This document shows, one piece after another, positions 24,002 through 32,587 of a stretch of 64,000 nucleotides of DNA. Origin of the DNA: Pontibacter lucknowensis. Its GTDB lineage: Bacteria; Bacteroidota; Bacteroidia; Cytophagales; Hymenobacteraceae. A program made the position numbers and the translations under genes. Position 1 is the first letter of the stretch; every line of letters begins with the position of its first letter. Below the pieces are notes generated by a model. It saw only the letters and a program-made list of their open reading frames with translations, made no database searches and was not told where the DNA came from. The stretch spans positions 1-64,000 of the forward strand of contig NZ_FTNM01000003.1 in assembly GCF_900156415.1 (NCBI RefSeq), in the 5' to 3' direction.

Positions 24002-25172
24002 CGAGCAATCCTTTGTTTCCTAAAAAGCCAACCAGCGCACCTTTGAAGGCAATGTTGGACAGCCCGGCCACCAGGATCACGCGCCAGCCACTTTCAGGGG
24101 ACAGGTTGCCCAGGTTCATCAGTCTGGAAGTAGAGAGGGTAATGGCATCCACATCGGTCAGGCCCGAAATGATGGCGACAATGTAAAGACCACTGTCTCC
24201 CAGGTAGTCTGCAGCGGCAGCAGTCGCCAGGATTACGAGTCCGTAGACAGCGCCGAAGACAAGGGCTGCCTTAAGCTGCGCCGGGTTTTCCTGCTCAGGC
24301 ATCTGGTCGCTTTCCTCCTTGTTAGCGAAGTAAGCTACCAGGCCTGTCACGACCATAAGCGCAATAACCGCTAGTAGGGGAGGAGCTACCGCAGGCAGGG
24401 TGGTTGGCGCTACAATGACAACCTCCGTCAGAATGCGGATGAAGGAAACTGTGGAGGCGATGAAAATAACGATCGCAGCCATTTGCCCACTGCCCTTCGC
24501 ATTTTTGGTTCGGCGGGCGTAGCTCACGGTGGTGGCTGTGCTGGAGATGAGTCCACCGAGCACACCACCCAGAAAGGTGCCTGCTCTGTTACCGAATATT
24601 TTATAGACGAAATAGCCCAGCAGACCGATGCCAACAATCAGTACGACCATCAGCCAGATGTTGTGCGGGTTCAGTACCTGGTAAGGTCCATATTCTGTAT
24701 CCGGGAGTATAGGCAGAATGACAAGGGAGATCACGACAAACTGCATGATGGCTGTCAGGTCCTGCTGGCCGATGCGGGCCACGATTCCGTGCAGGGTAGC
24801 TTTCAGGTGTAGCAATACTGCTACGGTGGCACCCAGAGCTACGGCTACTGTCTTGCTACCGAACACCAGGTATGCGCCGATTACATACATCAGCAGGAGA
24901 GCAGCTTCAGTTGTCTGACCTATATCAGGAATAGGCTCTCTCTTTTTCAGCAGATTAGCCGCTACCACAATGGCCGCAGTAGCTAATAGTCCGGCTCCCA
25001 CGATCCAGCCACCAAGTTGCTGCGCCATTAAGGCTGTAAGGCTACCAAAAAGCGTGATGAGGGGGAAAGTGCGTATACCGGCGATCTGTGCATTATCATG
25101 CTGGCGCTGAAGGCCTACCAACAGGCCTAATCCTAGTGAGATAGCTAGTACTTGGAAGAGTTCCTGTTCCAT
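23913..25172 (-). CDS. MgtC/SapB family membrane protein with DUF4010 domain
   Basis: A 419-residue integral membrane protein. The N-terminal MgtC/SapB domain (about 1-135) opens with LGLGLLVGLQRQHDNAQIAGIRTFPLITLFGSL, containing the conserved GLxRQ and GIRTFPL signatures. The larger C-terminal DUF4010 domain (about 175-385) has GGVLGGLISSTATTVSYARRTKN and ISGLTDVDAITLSTSRL. Around a dozen transmembrane helices are likely. Its function is unknown; an ion or cofactor transport role is assumed for the family. It converges on the DAHP synthase gene with an 89-bp 3' overlap, so the last 29 residues (ending WWWPEGYTLQV) are encoded opposite that gene. Confidence 0.92.
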   Translation of the reverse strand: MEQELFQVLAISLGLGLLVGLQRQHDNAQIAGIRTFPLITLFGSLTALMAQQLGGWIVGAGLLATAAIVVAANLLKKREPIPDIGQTTEAALLLMYVIGAYLVFGSKTVAVALGATVAVLLHLKATLHGIVARIGQQDLTAIMQFVVISLVILPILPDTEYGPYQVLNPHNIWLMVVLIVGIGLLGYFVYKIFGNRAGTFLGGVLGGLISSTATTVSYARRTKNAKGSGQMAAIVIFIASTVSFIRILTEVVIVAPTTLPAVAPPLLAVIALMVVTGLVAYFANKEESDQMPEQENPAQLKAALVFGAVYGLVILATAAAADYLGDSGLYIVAIISGLTDVDAITLSTSRLMNLGNLSPESGWRVILVAGLSNIAFKGALVGFLGNKGLLAKISLLFGIVLLGGLLVLWWWPEGYTLQV

Positions 25173-25221
25173 GCAGGTGGTGTGGTGACAATGGGTGTAG
25201 TGCTAAGATACTGCCCTAAAT

Positions 25222-25253
25222 GATAAAAGTATAGCCTGGGCTATACTTTTATC
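25222..25253. terminator. Perfect 15-bp inverted repeat between tolC-like and mgtC-like genes
   Basis: Arms GATAAAAGTATAGCC and GGCTATACTTTTATC around TG. Both ends are A/T rich, so it can terminate in either direction; it lies 35 bp after the TolC stop on the minus strand. It could also be an operator for the MgtC-like gene, whose start is 50 bp beyond. Confidence 0.7.
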
Positions 25254-25287
25254 TGATGGTTACAATATATACCTAAAGGTATGATCA

Positions 25288-26622
25288 TCAATTACTGTCC
25301 TGCAGCAGTGTGCTGCTGATGCGTTTCAGTTCAGTTTCAGCAGCCTTTGCCTGGAATTGGATATCGATCAGTCGGTTTTCTGCTACAAGTTGGTTACGCT
25401 GCGCCTCCCGTAGCTCAATAGCCGTCAAAAGACCCAGACGATAGCGCTCCAGGGCAATGGCGGCATTCTCCTGTGCCAGTTTCAGGTTTGTTTCCTCCAG
25501 TTGCAGCAGCTGTAGTCTGTTGCTGTACTGGCTATATGCTCTGGCCAATGAGGCATCCAGCAGGTTCTGCTGACGTTGATACTCCAGGTTGGCAGACTCC
25601 AGGTTGATGCGGGCGTTCTGTGCCATCCGGTTGATGTTAAGCCCGTTGAAGATTGGCAGGCTCACACTCAGGCCATAGTTATAGCCACGGTTCTGGTTAA
25701 ACAGGGGCGAGAATTCATTCAGAGGTTCGTTTTCTGAGCGGTTGAAGTTATAGGCACCTACCACACCGATCACAGGGAAACGACTGGCGCGAACTGCCTT
25801 GATATCCAGATTGGCAATCTCCCGGTTAATTTTCAGACGCTCCAGCAATGGGTTGTTGGCCAGCATACCTGCATCCGTATTCTTATAGCTCAGGTTTGGG
25901 TCTACTACGATCGAGTCTGTTACAACAAAATCGATATCCGGGTCGCGGCTGAGCAGTTGGTTCAGGTTGATCTTTGCATTCTGCAGCGCTTCCTGCTGCA
26001 CCAGCAGTTCTGATCGGTCTGTGTTAAAATCTACCTGCGCGCGCAAGATCTCTACTTTGGCGCTCACACCCACCTCGTACTGTGCCTGGGCTATGTCCAC
26101 CCGCGCCTGCGAGATGGCAATGGCATCTTCTATGGCCTGCATCTTCTGTGACTGGCGTACTACCTCAAAATAGTTGTCAGAAATAGCGGCAAGTGTGTTT
26201 TGCACTGTCTCGCGGGTAAACAAGATGCCAGACTTCTCGAGTGCCTTCAGCCGCTCGTAGTTGATGAACATACCCATGCCGTCGAAGATGGTCCAGTTCA
26301 GGTTGATACTTCCGTTGATGTTGTTGGAGCTGGCGCCGTTACGGGTACGGTCCGGACCTGTCTGAAAGGACTGGCGGGAGTTGTTCTCACTAAAGGTGCG
26401 GCCGCCGCGAGCATCCACATTCGGAAGAAAACCAGCATTGCCACGGGTTACGTTGTTTTCTGCGATGGCCTCCTGCCGGGTGGCGATCTGGATGTCATAG
26501 TTGTTTTGAAGCCCAATGCGAATCGCATCCTGCAGCGAAAGCTGCTCCTGTGCGGCAAGTTTGTTAGGGAAGAGCAGCACTACTCCTAAAAGGAACAGCG
26601 CTGCAGCTCTAAGTGGGGACAT
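25288..26622 (-). CDS. TolC-family outer membrane efflux protein
   Basis: A 444-residue outer membrane channel component. The ATG at 26622 gives a proper signal peptide (MSPLRAAALFLLGVVLLFPN, cleaved near LAAQEQ); the in-frame start 12 codons earlier does not. The family features are the opening LSLQDAIRIGLQNNYDIQIA, two internal repeats with long helices, and the second-half hallmark LASLARAY-like LDASLARAYSQYSNRLQLL with RYRLGLLTAIELREAQRNQL (about 390). It is the last gene of an adaptor-pump-channel operon read leftward, 54 bp after the RND pump gene. Confidence 0.94.
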   Translation of the reverse strand: MSPLRAAALFLLGVVLLFPNKLAAQEQLSLQDAIRIGLQNNYDIQIATRQEAIAENNVTRGNAGFLPNVDARGGRTFSENNSRQSFQTGPDRTRNGASSNNINGSINLNWTIFDGMGMFINYERLKALEKSGILFTRETVQNTLAAISDNYFEVVRQSQKMQAIEDAIAISQARVDIAQAQYEVGVSAKVEILRAQVDFNTDRSELLVQQEALQNAKINLNQLLSRDPDIDFVVTDSIVVDPNLSYKNTDAGMLANNPLLERLKINREIANLDIKAVRASRFPVIGVVGAYNFNRSENEPLNEFSPLFNQNRGYNYGLSVSLPIFNGLNINRMAQNARINLESANLEYQRQQNLLDASLARAYSQYSNRLQLLQLEETNLKLAQENAAIALERYRLGLLTAIELREAQRNQLVAENRLIDIQFQAKAAETELKRISSTLLQDSN

Positions 26623-26676
26623 TATATTTGAATGCAAAAGTTTAAATCTTAGCGTCAAAGATTAGATTTTTAGATA

Positions 26677-29600
26677 TTATTTGCTCAGAACCGGCTCTCT
26701 GTCCTGCTTGCGCTCTTTTCTGCGTTCTAACTCTTCCTCTTCGTCTTTGTCCGACATCAGGGCAAGATTCGCCTCCGCAGATGAGAAGAAAGAATAGATA
26801 GCCGGAATGATGTAAAGCGTCAGACCGGTGGCGAAGATCAGACCACCCACCACAGCTATACCCATGGAAACACGGCTTTCAGAACCGGCACCCAATGCCA
26901 GTGCAATTGGCAAGGTACCCAGGATCGTAGACAAACTCGTCATCAGGATAGGGCGGAAACGGGATACGGCGGCTTCTCTGGCTGCTTCCAGCTTGGTCAG
27001 CCCCTGTTCCTTCTTCTGGTTGGCAAATTCTACCAGCAGGATACCGTTCTTCGTTACCAGACCCACAAGCATGATCATACCGATCTGGCTGAAGATGTTC
27101 AGTGTCTGATCGAAATACCATAAACTCAACAAAGCTCCTGCCAAGGCAAGCGGCACCGTGAACATGATGATGATCGGGTCACGGAAGCTTTCGAACTGTG
27201 CTGCCAGTGCCAGGTATATCAGGCCGAGTGCTAATAAGAAGGCAAACATCAAGCTGCCCGAGCTCTCCTGGAAGTCTCTCGACTGACCGGTCAGGGAAGT
27301 CTGGAAAGTCTCGTCCAGTACATCCTTCGCGATAACATCCATAGCCTCTATACCATCGCCGATGGTATAGCCTTTATTCAGCGTAGCGCTGAAAGTAGCC
27401 GCGGCAAAACGGTTGAAGCGGTAGATCTGTGGCGATGAACTTTCTTCTTTCAGCTCGATCAGGTTGTCTAGCTGGATCAGTTCACCGGCGTTGTTTTTCA
27501 CGTAAAGGCTGCGCAGGTCGAGAGGTTCACTGCGATTCTCACGTGCTACCTGTCCTAAGATCTGGTACTGCTTACCACCGCGCACAAAGTAACCGAAGCG
27601 CTGACCGCTCAGGCCAAGCTGCATGGTCTGGGCCACATCGCGCACGCTCACACCCATCGACAGGGCTTTCTCACGGTCTATCTCAACGCGGAGTTCTGGT
27701 TTGTTAAACTTCAGGTTTACATCCACAAAGTTGAATTCCGGACTCTGGCGTGCTGCTTCCAGGAAAGGAGGAATAATTTCGCGCAACTTGGCCATGCTCT
27801 GGGCCTGCACTACATAAGATACCGGCTGACCGGCACCTCGTCCACCTCCCAAGCCTTTGTCACCGGCAGCGAAGGCACGGGCACCCGGTATTTGGTTAAG
27901 CAAGCCAGGAAGTTCCTCTACAATTTGCTGCTGCGATTTCGTACGGTCTTGAGGGTCTACCAGGCGGAGACGTATGAAACCTGAGTTAGAGTTACGCGTC
28001 ATGGTGGTCATACTGCTGATGCCCTGCACCGAGTCATTCACCAAGGCAGAAAGCTCGTTCATATACCTGTCCATAAACTCGAAGGAAGCTCCTTCAGGAC
28101 CAGTAGTTTGAATACGAAGGCCGCTTCTGTCTTCATCCGGCGTCAACTCAGAACGCATGGTGGAGAACTGCCACCAAATGATACCGGCAGACAGGATAAC
28201 CAGTACAAAGGCCACCCAACGGTAGGTCAGGAAACTGTTCAGACTGCTTCTGTAGGCATTGGTCAAGCCGGCGAAGAAAGGCTCTGTTTTGCGGTAGAAC
28301 CAGTTTGGTCTGTCACGGTGCTTCAGCATGCGCGACGACATCATCGGGGTCAGCGTCAGCGACACGAAGGAGGAAATAATTACAGAGCCTGCCACCACGA
28401 TACCAAATTCACGGAAGAGACGGCCGGTCGTGTCTTCAAGGAAGGCAACCGGCATAAATACAGCTGCCAGGGCAATGGTCGTGGAGATAATGGCAAAGTA
28501 GATTTCACTGGCACCTTTCTTCGCTGCCTTCATCGGTTCCTGCCCGTCCTCTATACGGGAGTAAATATTCTCCAGCATTACGATGGCATCATCCACCACC
28601 AGACCAATGGCCAGTACGATACCCAGCAGAGTAAGCACGTTGATAGAGAAGTTCATCAAATACATGATGAAGAAGGCGCCGATGAGCGAAACAGGTATAG
28701 CCACCACCGGAATGATGGTCGAGCGCCAGTCGCGCAGGAAAAGGAAGATGATCACCACTACCAGACCGAAGGCGATAAAGATCGTTTCCTTCACCTCGGC
28801 AATGGAGGCCCTTACATATTTCGAGTTATCAAAGCCAATGGTCAGTTCCAGGTCTTCCGGGATGTCTTTTTTGATGAACTCCAGTCGGCGGTAAAATTCG
28901 TCGGCAATCTCCACCTGGTTGGTGCCTGGCTGCGGGATGATCACGACACCGATCATCGGTACGCCGTTGTAGCGCAATACCGTTTTTTCGTTTTCAGGGG
29001 ACAGCTGCGCATAGCCAATGTCGCGGAAGCGAATCAGGCGGTTAGCATCTTCGCGTACCACCAGGTTGTTAAATTCTTCTGGCGTAGAGATACGGCCCAT
29101 GGTTCTCACCGAGAGCTCCGTTGTAGCGCCCTCGATGCTGCCCGATGGCAGTTCCACGTTCTGGCGGGCTAGTGCATCGCGAACTTCCAATGGAGTAACT
29201 TGTAGCGCAGAAAGCTTGTCAGGGTCCATCCAGAGGCGCATAGAGTAGCGCTTGTCACCCCAGATGTTAATGGCACTCACACCCGGTATTGTCTGCAACT
29301 GCTCTTTGAACACGTTCTGACCGATGTCAGACAAGTCCAGCAGGGAACGGGTTTCGCTGCGTATACCCAGGAAGATAATCGGGTTGGCATCCGCGTCGGC
29401 TTTGGATACGGTAGGAGGCTCAGCATCTTCCGGCAATCGGCGCTGCGCTCTTGACACGCGGTCGCGCACGTCATTGGCGGCGGCCTCCAGGTCTACGCCC
29501 AGGTCAAACTCGACTGTAATGTTACTGTTGCCCTCGCTGCTCGACGAGGTAAGCGTGCGTATACCTGCAATACCGTTGATAGACTCCTCAAGCGGCTCTG

Positions 29601-29793
29601 TGATCTCTGATTCAATCGTTTCGGCATTAGCACCGGCATAACTGGTCGATACGTTCACGATTGGCGGGTCCACGCTTGGGTACTCACGCACGCCCAGGTA
29701 GGTGATACCGATGATACCGAACACGATGATCGTGATGCTCATCACGATGGCGAGCACCGGGCGCTTAATACTTATATTTGATAAACTTGCCAT
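26677..29793 (-). CDS. RND efflux transporter, inner membrane pump (AcrB/HAE1 type)
   Basis: A 1038-residue proton-driven inner membrane pump. The N-terminus is typical (LSNISIKRPVLAIVMSI). The proton-relay Asp pair is in GLVVDDAIVMLENI (about 410), and the second-half TM10 motif is GLVTKNGILLVEFAN with the conserved Lys (about 945). Two large periplasmic loops separate twelve transmembrane helices. The C-terminus is highly charged (DKDEEEELERRKERKQDREP). The hydrophobe/amphiphile efflux (HAE1) type implies drug, detergent or bile-like substrates, not metals. It lies in an operon between the adaptor (80 bp upstream) and the TolC-like gene. Confidence 0.96.
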   Translation of the reverse strand: MASLSNISIKRPVLAIVMSITIIVFGIIGITYLGVREYPSVDPPIVNVSTSYAGANAETIESEITEPLEESINGIAGIRTLTSSSSEGNSNITVEFDLGVDLEAAANDVRDRVSRAQRRLPEDAEPPTVSKADADANPIIFLGIRSETRSLLDLSDIGQNVFKEQLQTIPGVSAINIWGDKRYSMRLWMDPDKLSALQVTPLEVRDALARQNVELPSGSIEGATTELSVRTMGRISTPEEFNNLVVREDANRLIRFRDIGYAQLSPENEKTVLRYNGVPMIGVVIIPQPGTNQVEIADEFYRRLEFIKKDIPEDLELTIGFDNSKYVRASIAEVKETIFIAFGLVVVIIFLFLRDWRSTIIPVVAIPVSLIGAFFIMYLMNFSINVLTLLGIVLAIGLVVDDAIVMLENIYSRIEDGQEPMKAAKKGASEIYFAIISTTIALAAVFMPVAFLEDTTGRLFREFGIVVAGSVIISSFVSLTLTPMMSSRMLKHRDRPNWFYRKTEPFFAGLTNAYRSSLNSFLTYRWVAFVLVILSAGIIWWQFSTMRSELTPDEDRSGLRIQTTGPEGASFEFMDRYMNELSALVNDSVQGISSMTTMTRNSNSGFIRLRLVDPQDRTKSQQQIVEELPGLLNQIPGARAFAAGDKGLGGGRGAGQPVSYVVQAQSMAKLREIIPPFLEAARQSPEFNFVDVNLKFNKPELRVEIDREKALSMGVSVRDVAQTMQLGLSGQRFGYFVRGGKQYQILGQVARENRSEPLDLRSLYVKNNAGELIQLDNLIELKEESSSPQIYRFNRFAAATFSATLNKGYTIGDGIEAMDVIAKDVLDETFQTSLTGQSRDFQESSGSLMFAFLLALGLIYLALAAQFESFRDPIIIMFTVPLALAGALLSLWYFDQTLNIFSQIGMIMLVGLVTKNGILLVEFANQKKEQGLTKLEAAREAAVSRFRPILMTSLSTILGTLPIALALGAGSESRVSMGIAVVGGLIFATGLTLYIIPAIYSFFSSAEANLALMSDKDEEEELERRKERKQDREPVLSK

Positions 29794-29872
29794 AATTGTC
29801 TTTTACTAAACAGACCGGGAAACAGAACAAAGGTTCATCCCTTCCTCACTCATGCTAACGCTACTAAAGGCG

Positions 29873-30961
29873 TTATTGTGCATCTCCAGATGTTACTACT
29901 CTTCTGATGTTTAAGTCAGAACCAGGGCGTGTCTGCAATATACCCGAGCTGATGATGGTGTCACCGGGCTCTACTCCTTCGATGATCTGAATCAGCGTTT
30001 CGGAGCGTTGGCCAATCTTCACCATTTTAGGCTGGGCCTTCCCGCCTTTGGCCAGGAAAATTTTGTGGCCCGTTGCCTCCGGTATGATTGACTCTGTAGG
30101 GATCAGGATAGCCTCGTCCATGTCTTCCAGGCTAAGGCTCACCTTCACGAAAGCACCGGGCTTTATCTCCTGGTTCTTGTTCTCGTACAGGGCACGCAAC
30201 TGCAGGGTGCGTGTCGCCGGGTCGATATTCGGTTGTATGGCATAAATGCTGGCCTCATATTGCTCTGCACTGCCTTCGGAGGTAAAAGTGATCTTATCGC
30301 CTACTTTTACGGACTGGCTGTAGCGGCCAGGTATAGAAAAGTCGATTTTAACAGGGCTGATATCCACAATGCGGGCCACAGGGGAGGTTGGGGTAACATA
30401 ACTGCCTTCACTCACCTGGCGCAAACCGATCACACCGTCAAAAGGGGCACGTACATAGGCTTTGTCCAATGTTGCTCTCAGCGCCTGGATGTCTGCTGTG
30501 GCAGTAGCCAGCTGATTGCTCACCTGGTCGTACTCCTGACGGCTGATGTATTCTTTTTCGAGCAGGGTGCGCTGACGCTCTTCCATGTCCTGGTACAGCT
30601 TCTGGTTAGACTGTAACTTGGCCAGTTGGGCGCGCAGGTCTGCGTCGTTCACGGTCATGAGCAACTGTCCTTTTTTCACCTGAGCGCCTTCTTTGAAGTT
30701 GATAGCCGTTACGCGACCTGAAATTTCGCTGCGCAACTCCACATCTTCGTTCGGTATAACGGAGCCGGTAGAGGTAATCTTGTTCTGGAAAGCGGTAGGG
30801 GAGACTACGAACACGTCCACGGCCACCTTCTGGGCCATAGGGCCGCCACCAGGACCGCTTGCCTGTGCTTGTTCGTTACCAGAAAATACTTTGTTGTATA
30901 GCAGGTAACCCACAACAGCGGCTACTACCAGGAGAAGGATTGTTTTGACAGTTTTGTTCAT
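29873..30961 (-). CDS. RND efflux periplasmic adaptor (membrane fusion protein)
   Basis: A 362-residue adaptor with a single N-terminal anchor helix (TVKTILLLVVAAVVGYLLY). It then has the split lipoyl domain (SEISGRVTAINFKEGAQVKKGQLLMTV, about 78-105, and AYVRAPFDGVIGLRQVSEGSYV, about 168-190) around an alpha-helical hairpin, and beta-barrel and membrane-proximal domains to the end. It links the inner membrane pump to the TolC-like channel. It is the first gene of the operon; its promoter must lie in the 214-bp divergent region shared with the alkyltransferase-like gene. No regulator gene is adjacent. Confidence 0.95.
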   Translation of the reverse strand: MNKTVKTILLLVVAAVVGYLLYNKVFSGNEQAQASGPGGGPMAQKVAVDVFVVSPTAFQNKITSTGSVIPNEDVELRSEISGRVTAINFKEGAQVKKGQLLMTVNDADLRAQLAKLQSNQKLYQDMEERQRTLLEKEYISRQEYDQVSNQLATATADIQALRATLDKAYVRAPFDGVIGLRQVSEGSYVTPTSPVARIVDISPVKIDFSIPGRYSQSVKVGDKITFTSEGSAEQYEASIYAIQPNIDPATRTLQLRALYENKNQEIKPGAFVKVSLSLEDMDEAILIPTESIIPEATGHKIFLAKGGKAQPKMVKIGQRSETLIQIIEGVEPGDTIISSGILQTRPGSDLNIRRVVTSGDAQ

Positions 30962-31175
30962 TTAAGTTTAAACTTCGATTAAGGTGATCTAACCTCAAAG
31001 GTAAAAATTACGGTTTGTATTTAACGTATAGACAATAGCGAAAAACGACTAAATTTACATGCTTATCATGGTATAATAAAGCATGTGGTAGTTGAACTCT
31101 ACCAACAGGCACTATTGTAAGACAAACGGCGGCTTCAGAGGTTTAAAATGAGATTAAAAGAAATTGCACAAAGGC

Positions 31176-31511
31176 ATGAGCGACAGCAAGAAAAACTTTT
31201 TTGAGGATGTGTATGAGGTGGTTAAACTGATCCCGGAGGGGCGGGTGACCTCTTACGGGGCCATTGCCAGCTACCTGGGCTCAAAAGGGTCTGCCCGCAT
31301 GGTCGGTTGGGCGCTCATCGCCTCGCAGCCCTTTGCCGCTATACCTGCGCACCGTGTTGTGAACCGGGTAGGTATGCTGACGGGCAAGCAGCACTTCGAA
31401 GCTTCCAATGCCATGCAGGAGCGCCTGGAACAGGAGGGAGTGAAGGTGGAGAATGACCAGGTAGTGGAGTTTGAGAAGCTGTTCTGGGACCCGGCGAAAG
31501 AACTGTTGTAA
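31176..31511 (+). CDS. Alkyltransferase-like protein (MGMT family without the active-site Cys)
   Basis: A 111-residue DNA-binding protein of the MGMT C-terminal domain family. It has the intercalating Tyr (GRVTSYGAIA, about Y27), the arginine finger (SARMVGWAL, R41) and the active-site loop, but the PCHRV motif reads IPAHRVVNR: the methyl-accepting Cys is replaced by Ala (position 58). Alkyltransferase-like proteins with Trp or Ala there bind O6-alkylguanine and hand the lesion to nucleotide excision repair without repairing it. The ATG at 31176 is preferred; the TTG at 31164 is unlikely. Probably monocistronic. Confidence 0.88.
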   Translation: MSDSKKNFFEDVYEVVKLIPEGRVTSYGAIASYLGSKGSARMVGWALIASQPFAAIPAHRVVNRVGMLTGKQHFEASNAMQERLEQEGVKVENDQVVEFEKLFWDPAKELL

Positions 31512-31556
31512 GTTTGGGAGTTGATGAGTTGGAGAGTTTGGGAGTTGCCAGATAGG
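31512..31556. repeat. GAGTTTGGGAGTT-type degenerate repeat (copy 1)
   Basis: The intergenic sequence after the alkyltransferase-like gene consists of GTTTGGGAGTT, GATGAGTT, GGAGAGTTTGGGAGTT units. The same unit recurs at 36157-36216 and, inverted, at 36389-36441. Confidence 0.6.
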
Positions 31557-31567
31557 GAAGGGTCTGA

Positions 31568-32131
31568 CTATTGCATGGCACCCACATTGGCAGAGGGACT
31601 CAGCTCACGGACTTTAATTGCCCTTTGCAGCCGGGGACGGTTGTAACGCTGCACCAGGATGGGGTATAGGTTCAGGATCACATTCAGAGACATCAGCCAT
31701 AGCGACTGCTTTATTCCATAGTATAAGGCTACCCAGGCAGCGCTTGCCAGTACGATGAAAAAGATGACTAAGTGCCCGAATTCAGATTGCCGGGTATTGT
31801 ATTCAAGCTTCTTTAATGCCTGCAGGTCCTTCTTAACGGGGTTGGCAGCTTTGTGAAGCTTCTCCCAGCCTACCCAAACCAGTATCTTCCTAAAGGTATT
31901 GACGCCCAGCCAGCTGTATACCCTGCCATTCCTTTCCCAGTTTTTGCCATCGAAATAAGCAGCTGTCAGTTTTGGTTTAAAAGTTTGCATGAGCGACGAC
32001 ACGCCCATCATCAGCAGGAAGTTAAGTACCCAGGCAAATGAAAAGGAAGAAACGCCCAGCAGGTAGGCTACAACCAGTATAGAGCCAGTCGCAAACAGTA
32101 AGATAAAGAAAGTGCTCAGGTACTTAAACAT
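31568..32131 (-). CDS. Membrane protein, CrtO-type acyltransferase family (tentative)
   Basis: A 187-residue membrane protein when started at the ATG at 32131 (MFKYLSTFFILLFATGS). It has four probable transmembrane segments: two near the N-terminus and two near 125-170. Features that recall the glycosyl-4,4'-diaponeurosporenoate acyltransferase (CrtO) family are EFGHLVIFF near residue 120 and the closing NLYPILVQRYNRPRLQR. If correct it would acylate a glycosylated carotenoid, but no other carotenoid gene is in the window. The family call is from memory of the motif. It lies 17 bp after a lipoprotein gene and may share its transcript. Confidence 0.55.
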   Translation of the reverse strand: MFKYLSTFFILLFATGSILVVAYLLGVSSFSFAWVLNFLLMMGVSSLMQTFKPKLTAAYFDGKNWERNGRVYSWLGVNTFRKILVWVGWEKLHKAANPVKKDLQALKKLEYNTRQSEFGHLVIFFIVLASAAWVALYYGIKQSLWLMSLNVILNLYPILVQRYNRPRLQRAIKVRELSPSANVGAMQ

Positions 32132-32148
32132 GGGGACATTTAACGGAT

Positions 32149-32586
32149 TTATCTTATCAGCGTAATCACCCAACTGTCCTGATTTGGGGGCTGGTTATTT
32201 ACGGTGAGGTCTTCTACTTTTTGCGTGCGTGGGCAGCACTCTGTTGGTCCGGTGCTGGAGACGGCAAGCCTGATCGTGTCTGTCTGGTCTAAGGCGGTAA
32301 TGTAATAGGCTGTCACTTCCGGAGTCAACGCAACTACTACGTAGTTAGCCTCAAATTTAAACGGAGCAGCTTGCCTGGCGCCGTTCTGCATGTAGTAAAC
32401 TTCCACATCCTCCTGGTTTAACTGTGCGTTGCTGCCAAACAGCAGGTCCTCTCCGTTTTCCGCAGACTTAATTGTAAAGGCAAAAGCTTCTTCAGACAGG
32501 CAGTCTATCCCTTCGCATTCGTCTTTGCAGGCAAACAAAAAGGGGAGGAGCAGGAGGAGCAATAAGTTAAGTTGTTTCATATGCAT
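32149..32586 (-). CDS. Small lipoprotein of unknown function
   Basis: A 145-residue lipoprotein: a long Leu-rich signal sequence and lipobox LFAC (Cys at about 20), then KDECEGIDCLSEEAFAFTIKS. This Cys-rich opening followed by an Ig-like beta domain is common in small Bacteroidota lipoproteins. Two further Cys (TECCPRTQKVEDLTVN) lie near the C-terminus and may form disulfides. Start is at 32586 or two codons later at 32580; both ATGs are in frame. Directly downstream of the DUF5700 protease gene (1-bp gap), so the two are probably co-transcribed. Confidence 0.7.
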   Translation of the reverse strand: MHMKQLNLLLLLLLPFLFACKDECEGIDCLSEEAFAFTIKSAENGEDLLFGSNAQLNQEDVEVYYMQNGARQAAPFKFEANYVVVALTPEVTAYYITALDQTDTIRLAVSSTGPTECCPRTQKVEDLTVNNQPPNQDSWVITLIR

Positions 32587-32587
32587 G

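Noticed and set aside
28108-29172. 354-codon plus-strand frame inside the RND pump gene
   Set aside because: It lies fully antisense to a well-supported 1038-residue transporter and its translation is low-complexity, charged and without domain-like pattern.
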